From assembly GCA_964452355.1 (NCBI GenBank), contig CAYVKV010000002.1:1-64000 (forward strand): a DNA stretch of 64,000 bases, read 5' to 3'. The DNA is from UBA1450 sp964452355. Its GTDB lineage: Bacteria > Patescibacteriota > Microgenomatia > UBA1406 > GWC2-37-13. This document shows positions 51,644 to 60,104 of the stretch, in pieces (the first letter of the stretch is position 1; each line of letters opens with the position of its first letter). The position numbers were made by a program, and so were the translations under genes. The notes below the pieces were generated by a model. The model had not been told where the DNA came from. It saw nothing but the letters and a program-made list of their open reading frames with translations, and did not search any database.

Positions 51644-53107
51644 ATGATACAACGGTGTCGTCGATTCTTGCATTTCTTACGTCACAAAAATATGATACGC
51701 ATAGATAAACTTTCGATTTTACAACGATCTGGAATTATTGCCGGAGCAATCATTCTTACTTTTGGAATTGGACTTATTACTGCCTGGGTTAGTATTCAAT
51801 CACGAGTAGGTTCAAACATTTATCCCCATACATATATTGACGGCATAGATATGGGGAATAAATCAAAAACCGAGGCACTGAAACTTCTGAAGCGTCGTGA
51901 TGATTACTTTGCTCATGCGATGATTGAAGTATTGTATAAAGATATTCAAATTGCAACTTTTTCGGGAGAACAGCTCAACCTCGCTCGAGATATTGATTTA
52001 AAAGTTGACCAAGCATATTTAGTTGGACGATCAGAAAATATTTCCACACGCATTGCACAACAACTGAATTCACTTTTTCATTATAGAGACTTCATCTTCA
52101 CCTCTGGGATTCGCTATTCCGAAGCACCGATTAAAGAATTTGTTGAAATTTCTGAAGAAACATACAATCTGCCCCCTGAAAACGCTCTCTTTACCTTTAA
52201 AGATGGCAAAGTCTCTGAATTTAAAACACATAAAAATGGTGCTGAAATACAATCTGAAGAGTTTTATGTTGAGATACATTCAGCAATTCAATCAATTACC
52301 GAGGATAAACCAAATAAACAAGTACTCCTTCGGGAAAAATCTGTGGAACCCGCAGTCACGCTCGCGCAAGCAAACGATCTGGGGATTGAAGAACTGATCG
52401 GTGAAGGAATTTCAGATTATAGTCACTCAATAAATTCACGTATTCATAATGTGATTCTTGCAGCTTCCAAGTTTAATGGACTGATTGTGCAAAAAGATGC
52501 TATTTTTTCTTTCAATACCAATATTGGAGATATTTCTTCTTCGACCGGTTATCAACCGGCATACATTATTAAAGAGGGCAGAACAGTACTGGGAGATGGC
52601 GGTGGAGTATGTCAAGTATCTACCACGATGTTCCGTGCGGCACTCAACACCGGACTTCCGATTATTGAGCGAACAGCACATGCTTACCGAGTGGCATACT
52701 ACGAAAATGATTCCGAACCGGGGTACGATGCAACCATTTTTACCCCATCAGTGGACTTTAAATTTAAAAACAATACTCCGGGTGCAATCCTTATTCAAAC
52801 CGAAGTCGATAAGGCAAATAAAATTCTTACCTTTAAATTTTATGGACAATCTGATGGCAGATCGGTCACGCTTTCTCCGGTCACGGTCTGGGATGTGGTT
52901 CCTCCCCCCGAGCCATTGTACGAAGACGATCCGACACAGCCTGCCGGTTCGGTAAAACAAGTTGATTACGCTGCATGGGGGGCAAAAGCACGATTTGATT
53001 ACAAGGTGTTTGATGCTGATAATAATATGACTATCGACAAAACATTTACTTCATCATATCGTCCGTGGAAAGCAGTATTTTTAAGAGGTACTGGACAAGG
53101 AATTTGA
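51644..53107 (+). CDS. VanW family protein
   Basis: The 487 residues have an N-terminal membrane helix (about 28-52), a peptidoglycan-binding-like region, and the VanW domain: FSFNTNIGDISSSTGYQPAYIIKEG...GGGVCQVSTTMFRAALNTGLPIIERTAHAYRV near 285-350. The C-terminal end has a G5-like stretch ending in a short tail. VanW is found near glycopeptide resistance genes and in many CPR, but its role is not known. The start may be at 51692 instead. Its stop is adjacent to that of the acyltransferase. Confidence 0.88.
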   Translation: MIQRCRRFLHFLRHKNMIRIDKLSILQRSGIIAGAIILTFGIGLITAWVSIQSRVGSNIYPHTYIDGIDMGNKSKTEALKLLKRRDDYFAHAMIEVLYKDIQIATFSGEQLNLARDIDLKVDQAYLVGRSENISTRIAQQLNSLFHYRDFIFTSGIRYSEAPIKEFVEISEETYNLPPENALFTFKDGKVSEFKTHKNGAEIQSEEFYVEIHSAIQSITEDKPNKQVLLREKSVEPAVTLAQANDLGIEELIGEGISDYSHSINSRIHNVILAASKFNGLIVQKDAIFSFNTNIGDISSSTGYQPAYIIKEGRTVLGDGGGVCQVSTTMFRAALNTGLPIIERTAHAYRVAYYENDSEPGYDATIFTPSVDFKFKNNTPGAILIQTEVDKANKILTFKFYGQSDGRSVTLSPVTVWDVVPPPEPLYEDDPTQPAGSVKQVDYAAWGAKARFDYKVFDADNNMTIDKTFTSSYRPWKAVFLRGTGQGI

Positions 53108-53719
53108 TTATCCAAAAATAAAATCTAAAAGCCCTTTTCTTCGCAGTTGATAAGAAGGATTTTTATTTTTACGTTCACCTATTTTTTGCGCGGGTACTCC
53201 GCCTACTATAGAAAATGAGGCGACATCTTTTGTCACTACTGCTCCTGCTCCGACCACCGCACCCCGACCAATCGTGACCCCCGGTAAAATAATCGAACGG
53301 GGTCCAATAAAGACGTAGTCTTCTATTTTAACCGGTGCATGTGTGGCACTAAACGTTGCATCGCTTATATCGTGTTGCGAATTGTAAATCATGACCTGAC
53401 TTGCAATATCTACATGATTTCCTATTGTCAGTCTATCGCGCCCATCAAGAACTGCTCCTTCACCGATAATACTATCTTCCCCGATGGTAATGAGTTCTGG
53501 ATTATACATACGCGCACCAACATTAATGACCGACTTTGCGCCAATTTTTACACCGGCAAGTCGATATAATATCGTACGAAGTATTGAAATAGGAATCCAT
53601 CCCACCACACCCAATAGAAAGAGTTCGATTTCAAGCAGTGTTTGCTCTGCTCTATTTGTAACCTTATCAACTGTTTGTAATGGCGACAATGTGTTTCCGT
53701 CTTTATCGGTAATTTTCAT
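53108..53719 (-). CDS. left-handed beta-helix (hexapeptide) acyltransferase
   Basis: The 203 residues are built of hexapeptide turns ([LIV]-G-x4): IGAKSVINVGARMYNPELITIGEDSIIGEGAVLDGRDRLTIGNHV, then GPRSIILPGVTIGRGAVVGAGAVVTKDV. The catalytic His is probably in YNSQHDI. It resembles maltose/galactoside O-acetyltransferases, with a hydrophobic N-terminal stretch (FLLGVVGWIPISIL near 33-48). Likely substrates are envelope glycans. Its 3' end touches that of vanW tail-to-tail. Confidence 0.85.
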   Translation of the reverse strand: MKITDKDGNTLSPLQTVDKVTNRAEQTLLEIELFLLGVVGWIPISILRTILYRLAGVKIGAKSVINVGARMYNPELITIGEDSIIGEGAVLDGRDRLTIGNHVDIASQVMIYNSQHDISDATFSATHAPVKIEDYVFIGPRSIILPGVTIGRGAVVGAGAVVTKDVASFSIVGGVPAQKIGERKNKNPSYQLRRKGLLDFIFG

Positions 53720-53810
53720 ATTGGGGTATGAAATGATTATACAAAATTATTATCAAGTTGACGAATGTACAATGAACACGCTACCATATAATCATCGAGC
53801 AAATTTACAG

Positions 53811-53816
53811 TATAAT
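53811..53816 (+). promoter_or_regulatory. LCP gene -10 box
   Basis: TATAAT directly abuts an ATG at 53817 and lies 18 nt before the ATG at 53835. Since transcription starts about 7 nt past a -10, the later ATG is more likely. Confidence 0.5.
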
Positions 53817-53834
53817 ATGAGCTTTAAATTACCT

Positions 53835-55088
53835 ATGTCAATCACACGACTTAAGCAGATAGAACAACGTAAAATGTTGTTGAAGTACGCTCTCATTTCA
53901 CTTGGAGTAATAGTAATTATTTCAGTTGTGTTAATTTTGGTAAAAGCATTGGGATTCTATAGTAAAATCCATACTGCAGCGCAGAAAACAAATAAATCTG
54001 AGGACCAAAAAATTGAAGAAAAAAGTGAATATACCTTTCTCCTTCTTGGATATGGTGGCGGGTCACATGAAGGAACGTATCTGACCGATACTATCATGGT
54101 AGTTAACCTTGATATCAAAAAGAAAACGGCACTATTAATTTCTCTCCCCAGAGATATGTGGGTCAAAGTACCGACACTGACTGATCCATTTCACAATAAA
54201 ATCAATGCCGTCTATCAGATGGGCTTATTCCCAAAGAAATATCCAGATATAAATGCATCTTTTTTAACCGATGAAAATCCGTCGGGACTTCTGAAAGAAG
54301 TGATAAAGAATGTTACTGGACTTCAAGTAGATGCCTTTGCAGCAATTGATTTTAATGGATTTATAAAAACGATCGATACGCTTGACGGAATTGAAGTTGA
54401 GGTAAAAAAGACGTTTACTGATTACGAGTATCCCATTGAAGGAGAAGAAGACAACTTATGTGAACGTGACGAGGAATTTGCGCTCATTGAACCAATAATC
54501 AATAAAGAAGCAACTGAGGATGAAGCTCAGAATATATATGCACAAAAACCTGAGCTTGAACAATTTGTCAAAGACATCAAAGATCATCCGGCAATTGCAT
54601 TTCCCTGTCGATTCGAGGAACTTCATTTCAATGCCGGAACCATGCAAATGGATGGAACAACCGCACTTAAATATGCTCGCTCTCGCCATGCGCTTGAAGA
54701 TGGCGGTGATTTTAATAGAGCTCTTCGACAACAAAATATGCTTGATGCGGTAAAGAAAAAAGTACTGGATATTGGATTTATTCCCAAAATAGTGCCTCTT
54801 CTGGATGAGCTTGAAAATCATATTATTACTGATCTTCCCTTGGCAGATTTAAATAAATTACTTCTGGAAGGCAGAAATTCAAATCAATATTCGGTTGATA
54901 CTCTCGTGCTAGGAGATGAACTTTTGACCGATGGGTATTCAGATTATGGAGCATATATCATCTATCCGAAAGAAGGAATTGATAAATGGGAACGCGTCCA
55001 TCAAACAATTAAAGATATGAAGCACGGCGTTACTCCCTCTCCTACAGCTGGTTTAACGACCACGCCAGAGAGGGTAACAAACAAATAA
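53835..55088 (+). CDS. LytR-CpsA-Psr (LCP) family protein
   Basis: LCP proteins attach polymers such as teichoic acids or capsule to peptidoglycan. The 417 residues have one membrane helix (about 18-42), then the LCP domain: DTIMVVNLDIKKKTALLISLPRDMWVKVP, NKINAVYQMG, GIEVEVKKTFTDYEYP and YARSRHALEDGGDFNRALRQQNML, with the conserved arginines. An insert rich in acidic residues lies near 210-245. The open frame runs far upstream over the acyltransferase, so the start is not sure: 53817 and 53772 are alternatives. Confidence 0.9.
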   Translation: MSITRLKQIEQRKMLLKYALISLGVIVIISVVLILVKALGFYSKIHTAAQKTNKSEDQKIEEKSEYTFLLLGYGGGSHEGTYLTDTIMVVNLDIKKKTALLISLPRDMWVKVPTLTDPFHNKINAVYQMGLFPKKYPDINASFLTDENPSGLLKEVIKNVTGLQVDAFAAIDFNGFIKTIDTLDGIEVEVKKTFTDYEYPIEGEEDNLCERDEEFALIEPIINKEATEDEAQNIYAQKPELEQFVKDIKDHPAIAFPCRFEELHFNAGTMQMDGTTALKYARSRHALEDGGDFNRALRQQNMLDAVKKKVLDIGFIPKIVPLLDELENHIITDLPLADLNKLLLEGRNSNQYSVDTLVLGDELLTDGYSDYGAYIIYPKEGIDKWERVHQTIKDMKHGVTPSPTAGLTTTPERVTNK

Positions 55089-55145
55089 GTGGTGTTTCAC
55101 TTACTTCATAATTAAGGAAATATAGACTTTATAGCAATTCTCCTT

Positions 55146-55151
55146 TATACT
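55146..55151 (+). promoter_or_regulatory. NYN gene -10 box
   Basis: TATACT ends 7 nt before the ATG at 55159. Confidence 0.45.
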
Positions 55152-55158
55152 GTGTTTC

Positions 55159-55665
55159 ATGATTGTAAAAAATAGAGATCAGCGAGTCGCCGTACTTGTT
55201 GATGTACAAAACCTATACTACTCAGGAAAGAATTTATTCAATTCTCGCGTAAATTATAAAAATCTTCTGACACAAGTAGTTCAGAAAAGGCTTCTCGTCC
55301 GCGCTATTGCATATGTTATCAATGCAGACGATACCAAAGAAAATGTATTTTTTAATGCAGTTCATGAAGCGGGATTTGAAGTAAAAGAAAAGCCTCTTCA
55401 AACATTTTATGGTGGAGCAAAAAAAGGAGACTGGGACCTTGGAATCGGAATGGATGCGATTCGCCTGGGAAATAAAGTCGACTCAATAATCTTGGTCTCG
55501 GGCGATGGAGATTTTAAACCGGTTGTTAATTACCTGCAACAAGCTCTAGGATGTTTAGTTGAGGTTGTCGCATTCAAAAAAACAGCAAACAAAGAACTCA
55601 TTGAAATTGCAGATGACTTCACAAACATTGAAGACTTTAAAGGCAAGCTTCTGTTTAAGATCTAG
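55159..55665 (+). CDS. NYN-domain (LabA/DUF88-like) protein
   Basis: The 168 residues match the NYN/PIN-like fold: VAVLVDVQNLYYS near 10-22 with a metal-binding Asp, KGDWDLGIGMDAI near 93-105, and IILVSGDGDFKPVV near 111-124 with the second acidic cluster. The family includes putative RNases. It is monocistronic after the LCP gene and convergent with cyclophilin. Confidence 0.88.
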   Translation: MIVKNRDQRVAVLVDVQNLYYSGKNLFNSRVNYKNLLTQVVQKRLLVRAIAYVINADDTKENVFFNAVHEAGFEVKEKPLQTFYGGAKKGDWDLGIGMDAIRLGNKVDSIILVSGDGDFKPVVNYLQQALGCLVEVVAFKKTANKELIEIADDFTNIEDFKGKLLFKI

Positions 55666-55680
55666 CGTTTGTTTTGAAAA

Positions 55681-56430
55681 CTACTTTTCAACAATTTTCA
55701 CCGATATTATTTTGACTGGTTTAACAGGGGTAGAAGGTTCTCCTGAGGGCCCAGCCACGACCTGAGCGGTTGCGATTGCATCTACGACATCAAGTCCTTC
55801 GGTGACTTTTCCAAAGATAACATAATTTGGAGGAAGCGATGATGAACTCTCATGCATGATAAAAAACTGGCTGCCATTGGTATTTGGCCCGGAATTTGCC
55901 ATAGCAACGATTCCCCGATCATATGTTCCATCAAATTCTTCGTCATCAAATTTGTACCCGGGACCACCAGTACCATTTCCTTTCGGGTCACCTCCTTGGA
56001 TCATAAACCCTTTGATAACACGGTGAAAAATGGTGTTGTCATAAAACTTGTCTTTTGCAAGGGTGACAAAGTTATTTACCGTGATCGGCGTTTCCTTTGT
56101 GGTAAATGCAATAGTCATTTCGCCAGCGGTTGTTGTCAGGACTGCTGAATATTCCTTTTTCTTATCAATGGTCATATCGGGTTGTTTTGAATAAGTAATA
56201 GTTGAATCAGGCACCGCAGTATCTGCAATTTCTTGAGTTGTGTCCTGCCGAGGAGGTACGCTTGCTTCTTCTTTCTGAGAGGCGACTCCCATTTCACCAA
56301 CAATTTCAAGACCATTTTCATCAACGGCTTTTTCTGATGATTTTGGCTGTTTTTGTAAAAGTACTATCAACCCAATGATTATCGCAATGATTGCAATGAT
56401 AATTATTCCAACTATTACTTTTACACTCAT
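55681..56430 (-). CDS. membrane-anchored cyclophilin-type peptidyl-prolyl isomerase
   Basis: The 249 residues have an N-terminal membrane helix (about 3-25), a charged/Pro linker, and a cyclophilin domain (about 90-248): ITVNNFVTLAKDKFYDNTIFHRVIKGFMIQGGDPKGNGTGGPGYKFDDE, MANSGPNTNGSQFFIMH and YVIFGKVTEGLDVVDAI. The catalytic Arg of FHRV and the FMIQGGD motif are present. It probably folds secreted or membrane proteins. The ATG at 56430 is used; the longer frame overlaps serC. Confidence 0.94.
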   Translation of the reverse strand: MSVKVIVGIIIIAIIAIIIGLIVLLQKQPKSSEKAVDENGLEIVGEMGVASQKEEASVPPRQDTTQEIADTAVPDSTITYSKQPDMTIDKKKEYSAVLTTTAGEMTIAFTTKETPITVNNFVTLAKDKFYDNTIFHRVIKGFMIQGGDPKGNGTGGPGYKFDDEEFDGTYDRGIVAMANSGPNTNGSQFFIMHESSSSLPPNYVIFGKVTEGLDVVDAIATAQVVAGPSGEPSTPVKPVKIISVKIVEK

Positions 56431-56443
56431 GTCGTTTATATTA

Positions 56444-57517
56444 TCATATTGTTGAAAGGTATCCAACAAGTTTTTTCATATCTTCAATTGTATGAGCTGG
56501 GAAGTTTGCAATTCGGATACAATCTTTCTTCATACTTCCATACCCCGCATTAACGAGGTATTTATTTTTCTGCAATGTCTTTATACAAGATTCTGATCCT
56601 CCTTGTACGAGAATCACATGGGTAGTTTGCGAGCGATGCTTTTTATTTTTTGCAAGGTACGTAAGCTTTGGATTATTTTCCACGCACTTCTCGATGAGCG
56701 TTGCTTTTATTTTGGTTTCTTCTCTCAAAACATCAATGCCCTTCTTCAACATATCTTGAATCACTTCATTGAGCAAATAGATGTCAAGAATATTCGGGGT
56801 CTCCGGCGTCTGGAATTTGTCAGCACATTCTTTGAGTGATGAAAATGAGTGATAGGAGCCGATTGACACACCGTGCTTTTCTAAAGATAGTGACTTATCA
56901 ATTGCAGCGGGACTTACGATCAATACACCTAACCCCGAAGGAAGTCCAAATCCTTTTTGAACAGAAAAAAATACCGCATCAACTTTTGTGTAATCAACAT
57001 CAACGTATGGGATTGATGAGACAACATCAACTGCAAATAATACCTTTGGATTTTTCCGCTTCAGGGTATATAGTTGTTTCAGATCTATGGCAACTCCGGT
57101 ACTTGTTTCATTTTGGGTAACACAGACAAGCTCAGTGGAGCGCGGAATTGAAAGTTCTTTCCAATCAAAACTCTTGCCATATTCAGCTTCAATTTTAAGT
57201 GGCTCTTTTTTGAGTTGTAATGCCAATTGATAAAACTTCTTTGCAAATGCTCCATTTACCAAATGAAGCGTTTTTCGTTTTGCCATGTTTTGGATGATAC
57301 GTTCCATTCCCTCGGTACCGGATGAAAGAAAAAATATTGAATGTTTTTTTGGAATCGACAGGAGCGTCCTCAGATTGTTTGTGGTACTTTGAAATAACTC
57401 ATCAAAAATATGGGCTCTGTGGGAAATCGAGAGCATTCCGTCTTTCAGTGCCTGTTTTATTTTGCTTGGTACAATGGGATATAATTCCGAAGGACCAACG
57501 GTAAAATATTTCATCAT
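56444..57517 (-). CDS. serC: phosphoserine aminotransferase-like class V aminotransferase
   Basis: The 357-residue PLP enzyme belongs to class V: FTVGPSELYP at the start, FLSSGTEGMERII near 63-75, FAVDVVSSIP and the PLP lysine Lys188 in FFSVQKGFGLPSG. It would convert 3-phosphohydroxypyruvate to phosphoserine. The assignment as SerC rests on its position next to serA and serB; a related serine or alanine aminotransferase is the alternative. It starts right at the serA stop. Confidence 0.82.
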   Translation of the reverse strand: MMKYFTVGPSELYPIVPSKIKQALKDGMLSISHRAHIFDELFQSTTNNLRTLLSIPKKHSIFFLSSGTEGMERIIQNMAKRKTLHLVNGAFAKKFYQLALQLKKEPLKIEAEYGKSFDWKELSIPRSTELVCVTQNETSTGVAIDLKQLYTLKRKNPKVLFAVDVVSSIPYVDVDYTKVDAVFFSVQKGFGLPSGLGVLIVSPAAIDKSLSLEKHGVSIGSYHSFSSLKECADKFQTPETPNILDIYLLNEVIQDMLKKGIDVLREETKIKATLIEKCVENNPKLTYLAKNKKHRSQTTHVILVQGGSESCIKTLQKNKYLVNAGYGSMKKDCIRIANFPAHTIEDMKKLVGYLSTI

Positions 57518-58747
57518 TTAATAAAGAACTCTAACTCGAATTGTTTCCTTCATTTCTCTTAATTGCTGCACTACTTCTTTGGCATATATTCGATTAACAT
57601 CGGTAATCACATACCCCACCTCGTCATTTGTTTTCAGATACTGACCTTCTATGTTGATTTTATTTTGAGCAAGAAGATTATTGATTTTTGCAAGTACTCC
57701 CGGAACATTTTGATGTATATGAATCAATCGATGAACATTCCTCATCTCAGACATCTGAATCTCAGGAAAGTTTACCGACAACGTGGTGCTACCGGTATTT
57801 ACAAATTGGATGAGTTTTGATGATACATATCGTGCAATATTTTGCTGAGCCTCAATAGTTCCAGCCCCCATATGAGGAGTGAGAATGGTATTTGGCAAAC
57901 CCTGAAGGGGTGATCGAAATCCAGCAGCATTCCCATTTGGTTCCGTTGGAAATACATCTATTGCACATCCGGCAAGTCTCTTTTGAGTAATGGCCGCAAC
58001 AAGTGCTTCAATATCAACGACAAATCCACGACTTGCATTTAAGAACAGCGCTCCCTTCTTCATCACCGCAAATTCTTTTTTTCCGATCAAATTCGTATTT
58101 GCCGACCGACCATCGACATGGATTGTCACGATATCAGCATTCTTGAGAACCTCTTTCATGGTTTTACAGCTTTTTGCATTTCCGAGTGATAGTTTATCAG
58201 AAGTATCATAATACATAACTTCCATGCCCAAATTCTCAGCAAGAACTGAGAGTTGTGAACCAATATTTCCATATCCGATAATGCCCAATTTTTTGCCACG
58301 AAGTTCATGACAACCTGCAGCGCTTTTATTCCAAACACCCGCATGGAGGTCTTGGCTTCGATCAACTATTTTTCGAGACAATATGAGCATCTCACCAATA
58401 ATGAGTTCAACAACGCTTCGTGTGTTACTGTATGGAGCATTAAAAACGGGAATTCCTTTGAGTGCAGAAGCCTGAGCATCAATCTGATTTGTGCCAATAC
58501 AAAATGCTCCGATTGCAAGAAGCTTTGGTGAGGCATTGATTATCTCGGATGATAACGTTGTTTTTGACCGAATGCCGATTATGGAGACTTTTTTAATTTC
58601 ATCAATGAGCTCTTCCTCTGACAATGCAGATGAAACTGCTTTTACGGAATATCCCTCCTCAGACAATATTTCTTGAGCAAGTGAATCAATATTTTCAAGA
58701 AGGAGAACTTTAATTTTATTTTTTGGATAGGATAAGATACGTTTCAT
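57518..58747 (-). CDS. serA: D-3-phosphoglycerate dehydrogenase
   Basis: This enzyme oxidises 3-phosphoglycerate, the first step of serine synthesis. The 409 residues have VLLLENIDSLAQEILSEEGY, the NAD-binding LGIIGYGNIGSQLSVLAENLGMEV near 153-177, catalytic Arg/Glu/His in NASRGFVVDIEAL, DVFPTEP and LTPHMGAGTIEAQ, and a C-terminal ACT domain (about 330-409) for regulation by serine. The size matches the E. coli type (410). It lies between serB and serC. Confidence 0.93.
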   Translation of the reverse strand: MKRILSYPKNKIKVLLLENIDSLAQEILSEEGYSVKAVSSALSEEELIDEIKKVSIIGIRSKTTLSSEIINASPKLLAIGAFCIGTNQIDAQASALKGIPVFNAPYSNTRSVVELIIGEMLILSRKIVDRSQDLHAGVWNKSAAGCHELRGKKLGIIGYGNIGSQLSVLAENLGMEVMYYDTSDKLSLGNAKSCKTMKEVLKNADIVTIHVDGRSANTNLIGKKEFAVMKKGALFLNASRGFVVDIEALVAAITQKRLAGCAIDVFPTEPNGNAAGFRSPLQGLPNTILTPHMGAGTIEAQQNIARYVSSKLIQFVNTGSTTLSVNFPEIQMSEMRNVHRLIHIHQNVPGVLAKINNLLAQNKINIEGQYLKTNDEVGYVITDVNRIYAKEVVQQLREMKETIRVRVLY

Positions 58748-58755
58748 AAAAAAAA

Positions 58756-59442
58756 TTATACTCCACTTTCTTTATATGACGATGATAAGTAAGCGATGAC
58801 TTCGTCAAACGATTGAGCTTCAACATGATGTACTTCATTTACAAAACCTCGAGATATGTTTTCGGTAAATGCAATAAAGATATCTCCTGCGCCTGCTGCA
58901 ACAATTTCATAATCGGTGAATGCATCTCCAATGACTATTACTTTACCACCAAGATTCATTGCGCGCACTGCCTCAATCTTTCCCCGAGGCCTGCTTAATA
59001 CATTTTTAGAATCAAATCCAACCACGAGATCCCTTGAGAATATAAATGAATTTGCAGAGATATTTTGTTTTAGTATGCCAAATGACTCAAGAATCTGATC
59101 CATATACTCATGAAATCCGCCAGAAACTATGTAAATATTTGTCGCATTTTGCTGAATGAATTCTCGATTCTTCTCAAAAGAAGGCGTGACAGAATTTTCA
59201 ATTCTTTTAACAAGCTGATCAATATGAGATTTACATGGCCTAAATAATGCAAGCCTTTGCCGAAGCGAATCTTCAAATGATAGTTTCCCCTCCATTCCTT
59301 TTCGGGTAATTTCTTCTATTTGAGAAAGAGTTTTTCTCCGCTTATCGTGTGGTTCACTTTTCAACACCTCCACAGCCAACCATTCCAAAGATTCACCGGT
59401 AATGAATGTTGAGTCAAAATCAATAATTAAATTTATTTTCAT
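58756..59442 (-). CDS. serB: HAD-family phosphoserine phosphatase-like protein
   Basis: The 228-residue HAD hydrolase has motif I DFDSTF (Asp8 and Asp10), motif II IVSGG near 105, motif III with Lys in PRGKIEAV, and GDAFTDYEIV near 175-184. It fits phosphoserine phosphatase, the last step to serine, as the first gene of serB-serA-serC on the minus strand. Sequence alone would allow another HAD phosphatase; context settles it. Confidence 0.83.
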   Translation of the reverse strand: MKINLIIDFDSTFITGESLEWLAVEVLKSEPHDKRRKTLSQIEEITRKGMEGKLSFEDSLRQRLALFRPCKSHIDQLVKRIENSVTPSFEKNREFIQQNATNIYIVSGGFHEYMDQILESFGILKQNISANSFIFSRDLVVGFDSKNVLSRPRGKIEAVRAMNLGGKVIVIGDAFTDYEIVAAGAGDIFIAFTENISRGFVNEVHHVEAQSFDEVIAYLSSSYKESGV

Positions 59443-59514
59443 ATTGCCAAATCATTTCGCAAAAAATAGTATGTAAGCTTAAGTACCAATATTGCATTGT
59501 ACACTGAATGATTG

Positions 59515-59520
59515 TACAAT
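59515..59520 (+). promoter_or_regulatory. -10 box of the 190-residue membrane protein gene
   Basis: TACAAT ends 9 nt before the ATG at 59530. Confidence 0.4.
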
Positions 59521-59529
59521 TTTCAAAAT

Positions 59530-60102
59530 ATGAAATATACTCAAAAAAAAGGAAAAAACAATATTGAAATAGAGTTTCTTGACTCAAAAATTAAGTACTT
59601 TATCCAAGATGAAGGATCATCTGGAACATTTGACATATACCCCGAAACGGTTTCGAAAAATACCATAACGTATATTGAAAAAAATGATGCTTTCAAAAGC
59701 TATGCAACCTACCTACTCATAATAGGAATCATCTTCGCATTCATGACCTATGTGATGAAAGTTCCAACTCTTTTCTTTGCTTTTTTGATCGGATCGGTGG
59801 TCATGTTTGTCCTTTACCGCCTTTCATTTGTGAAATATACGATTATCGAATCTTCAGTCAAAAAAATGTACATTATTCATGACAAAAATCACGATATAAT
59901 CATAAAAACTATCTTCGATTTGAGAAATAAACACTATCGAGATTTGCATTTCAAATACATCCCAGAAAATGATCCTGAACAAGAAATCAAGAAATTTGAC
60001 TGGCTTTTAGAAGAAGAGATGATAACTCGAGAAGAATATAAGGAGATGGTATCTCAGATAGCATTTGAAAAAGAGATAGAAGATACCGTTTCTATCAACT
60101 AA
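59530..60102 (+). CDS. unrecognised two-helix membrane protein
   Basis: I do not recognise this 190-residue protein. The N-terminal 55 residues are soluble. Two membrane helices (about 60-78 and 82-100) are separated by a short turn, and a charged C-terminal half follows. The end, KKFDWLLEEEMITREEYKEMVSQI, resembles the SHOCT-type short helix found in membrane proteins. The ATG at 59530 is preferred over a TTG 18 nt upstream because TACAAT overlaps the latter. It is convergent with the UvrD-type helicase, 2 nt apart. Confidence 0.7.
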   Translation: MKYTQKKGKNNIEIEFLDSKIKYFIQDEGSSGTFDIYPETVSKNTITYIEKNDAFKSYATYLLIIGIIFAFMTYVMKVPTLFFAFLIGSVVMFVLYRLSFVKYTIIESSVKKMYIIHDKNHDIIIKTIFDLRNKHYRDLHFKYIPENDPEQEIKKFDWLLEEEMITREEYKEMVSQIAFEKEIEDTVSIN

Positions 60103-60104
60103 CA

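Noticed and set aside
53484..53834. Longer LCP protein starting inside the acyltransferase gene
   Set aside because: The extra N-terminus is the antisense of a conserved acyltransferase and the promoter lies after it.
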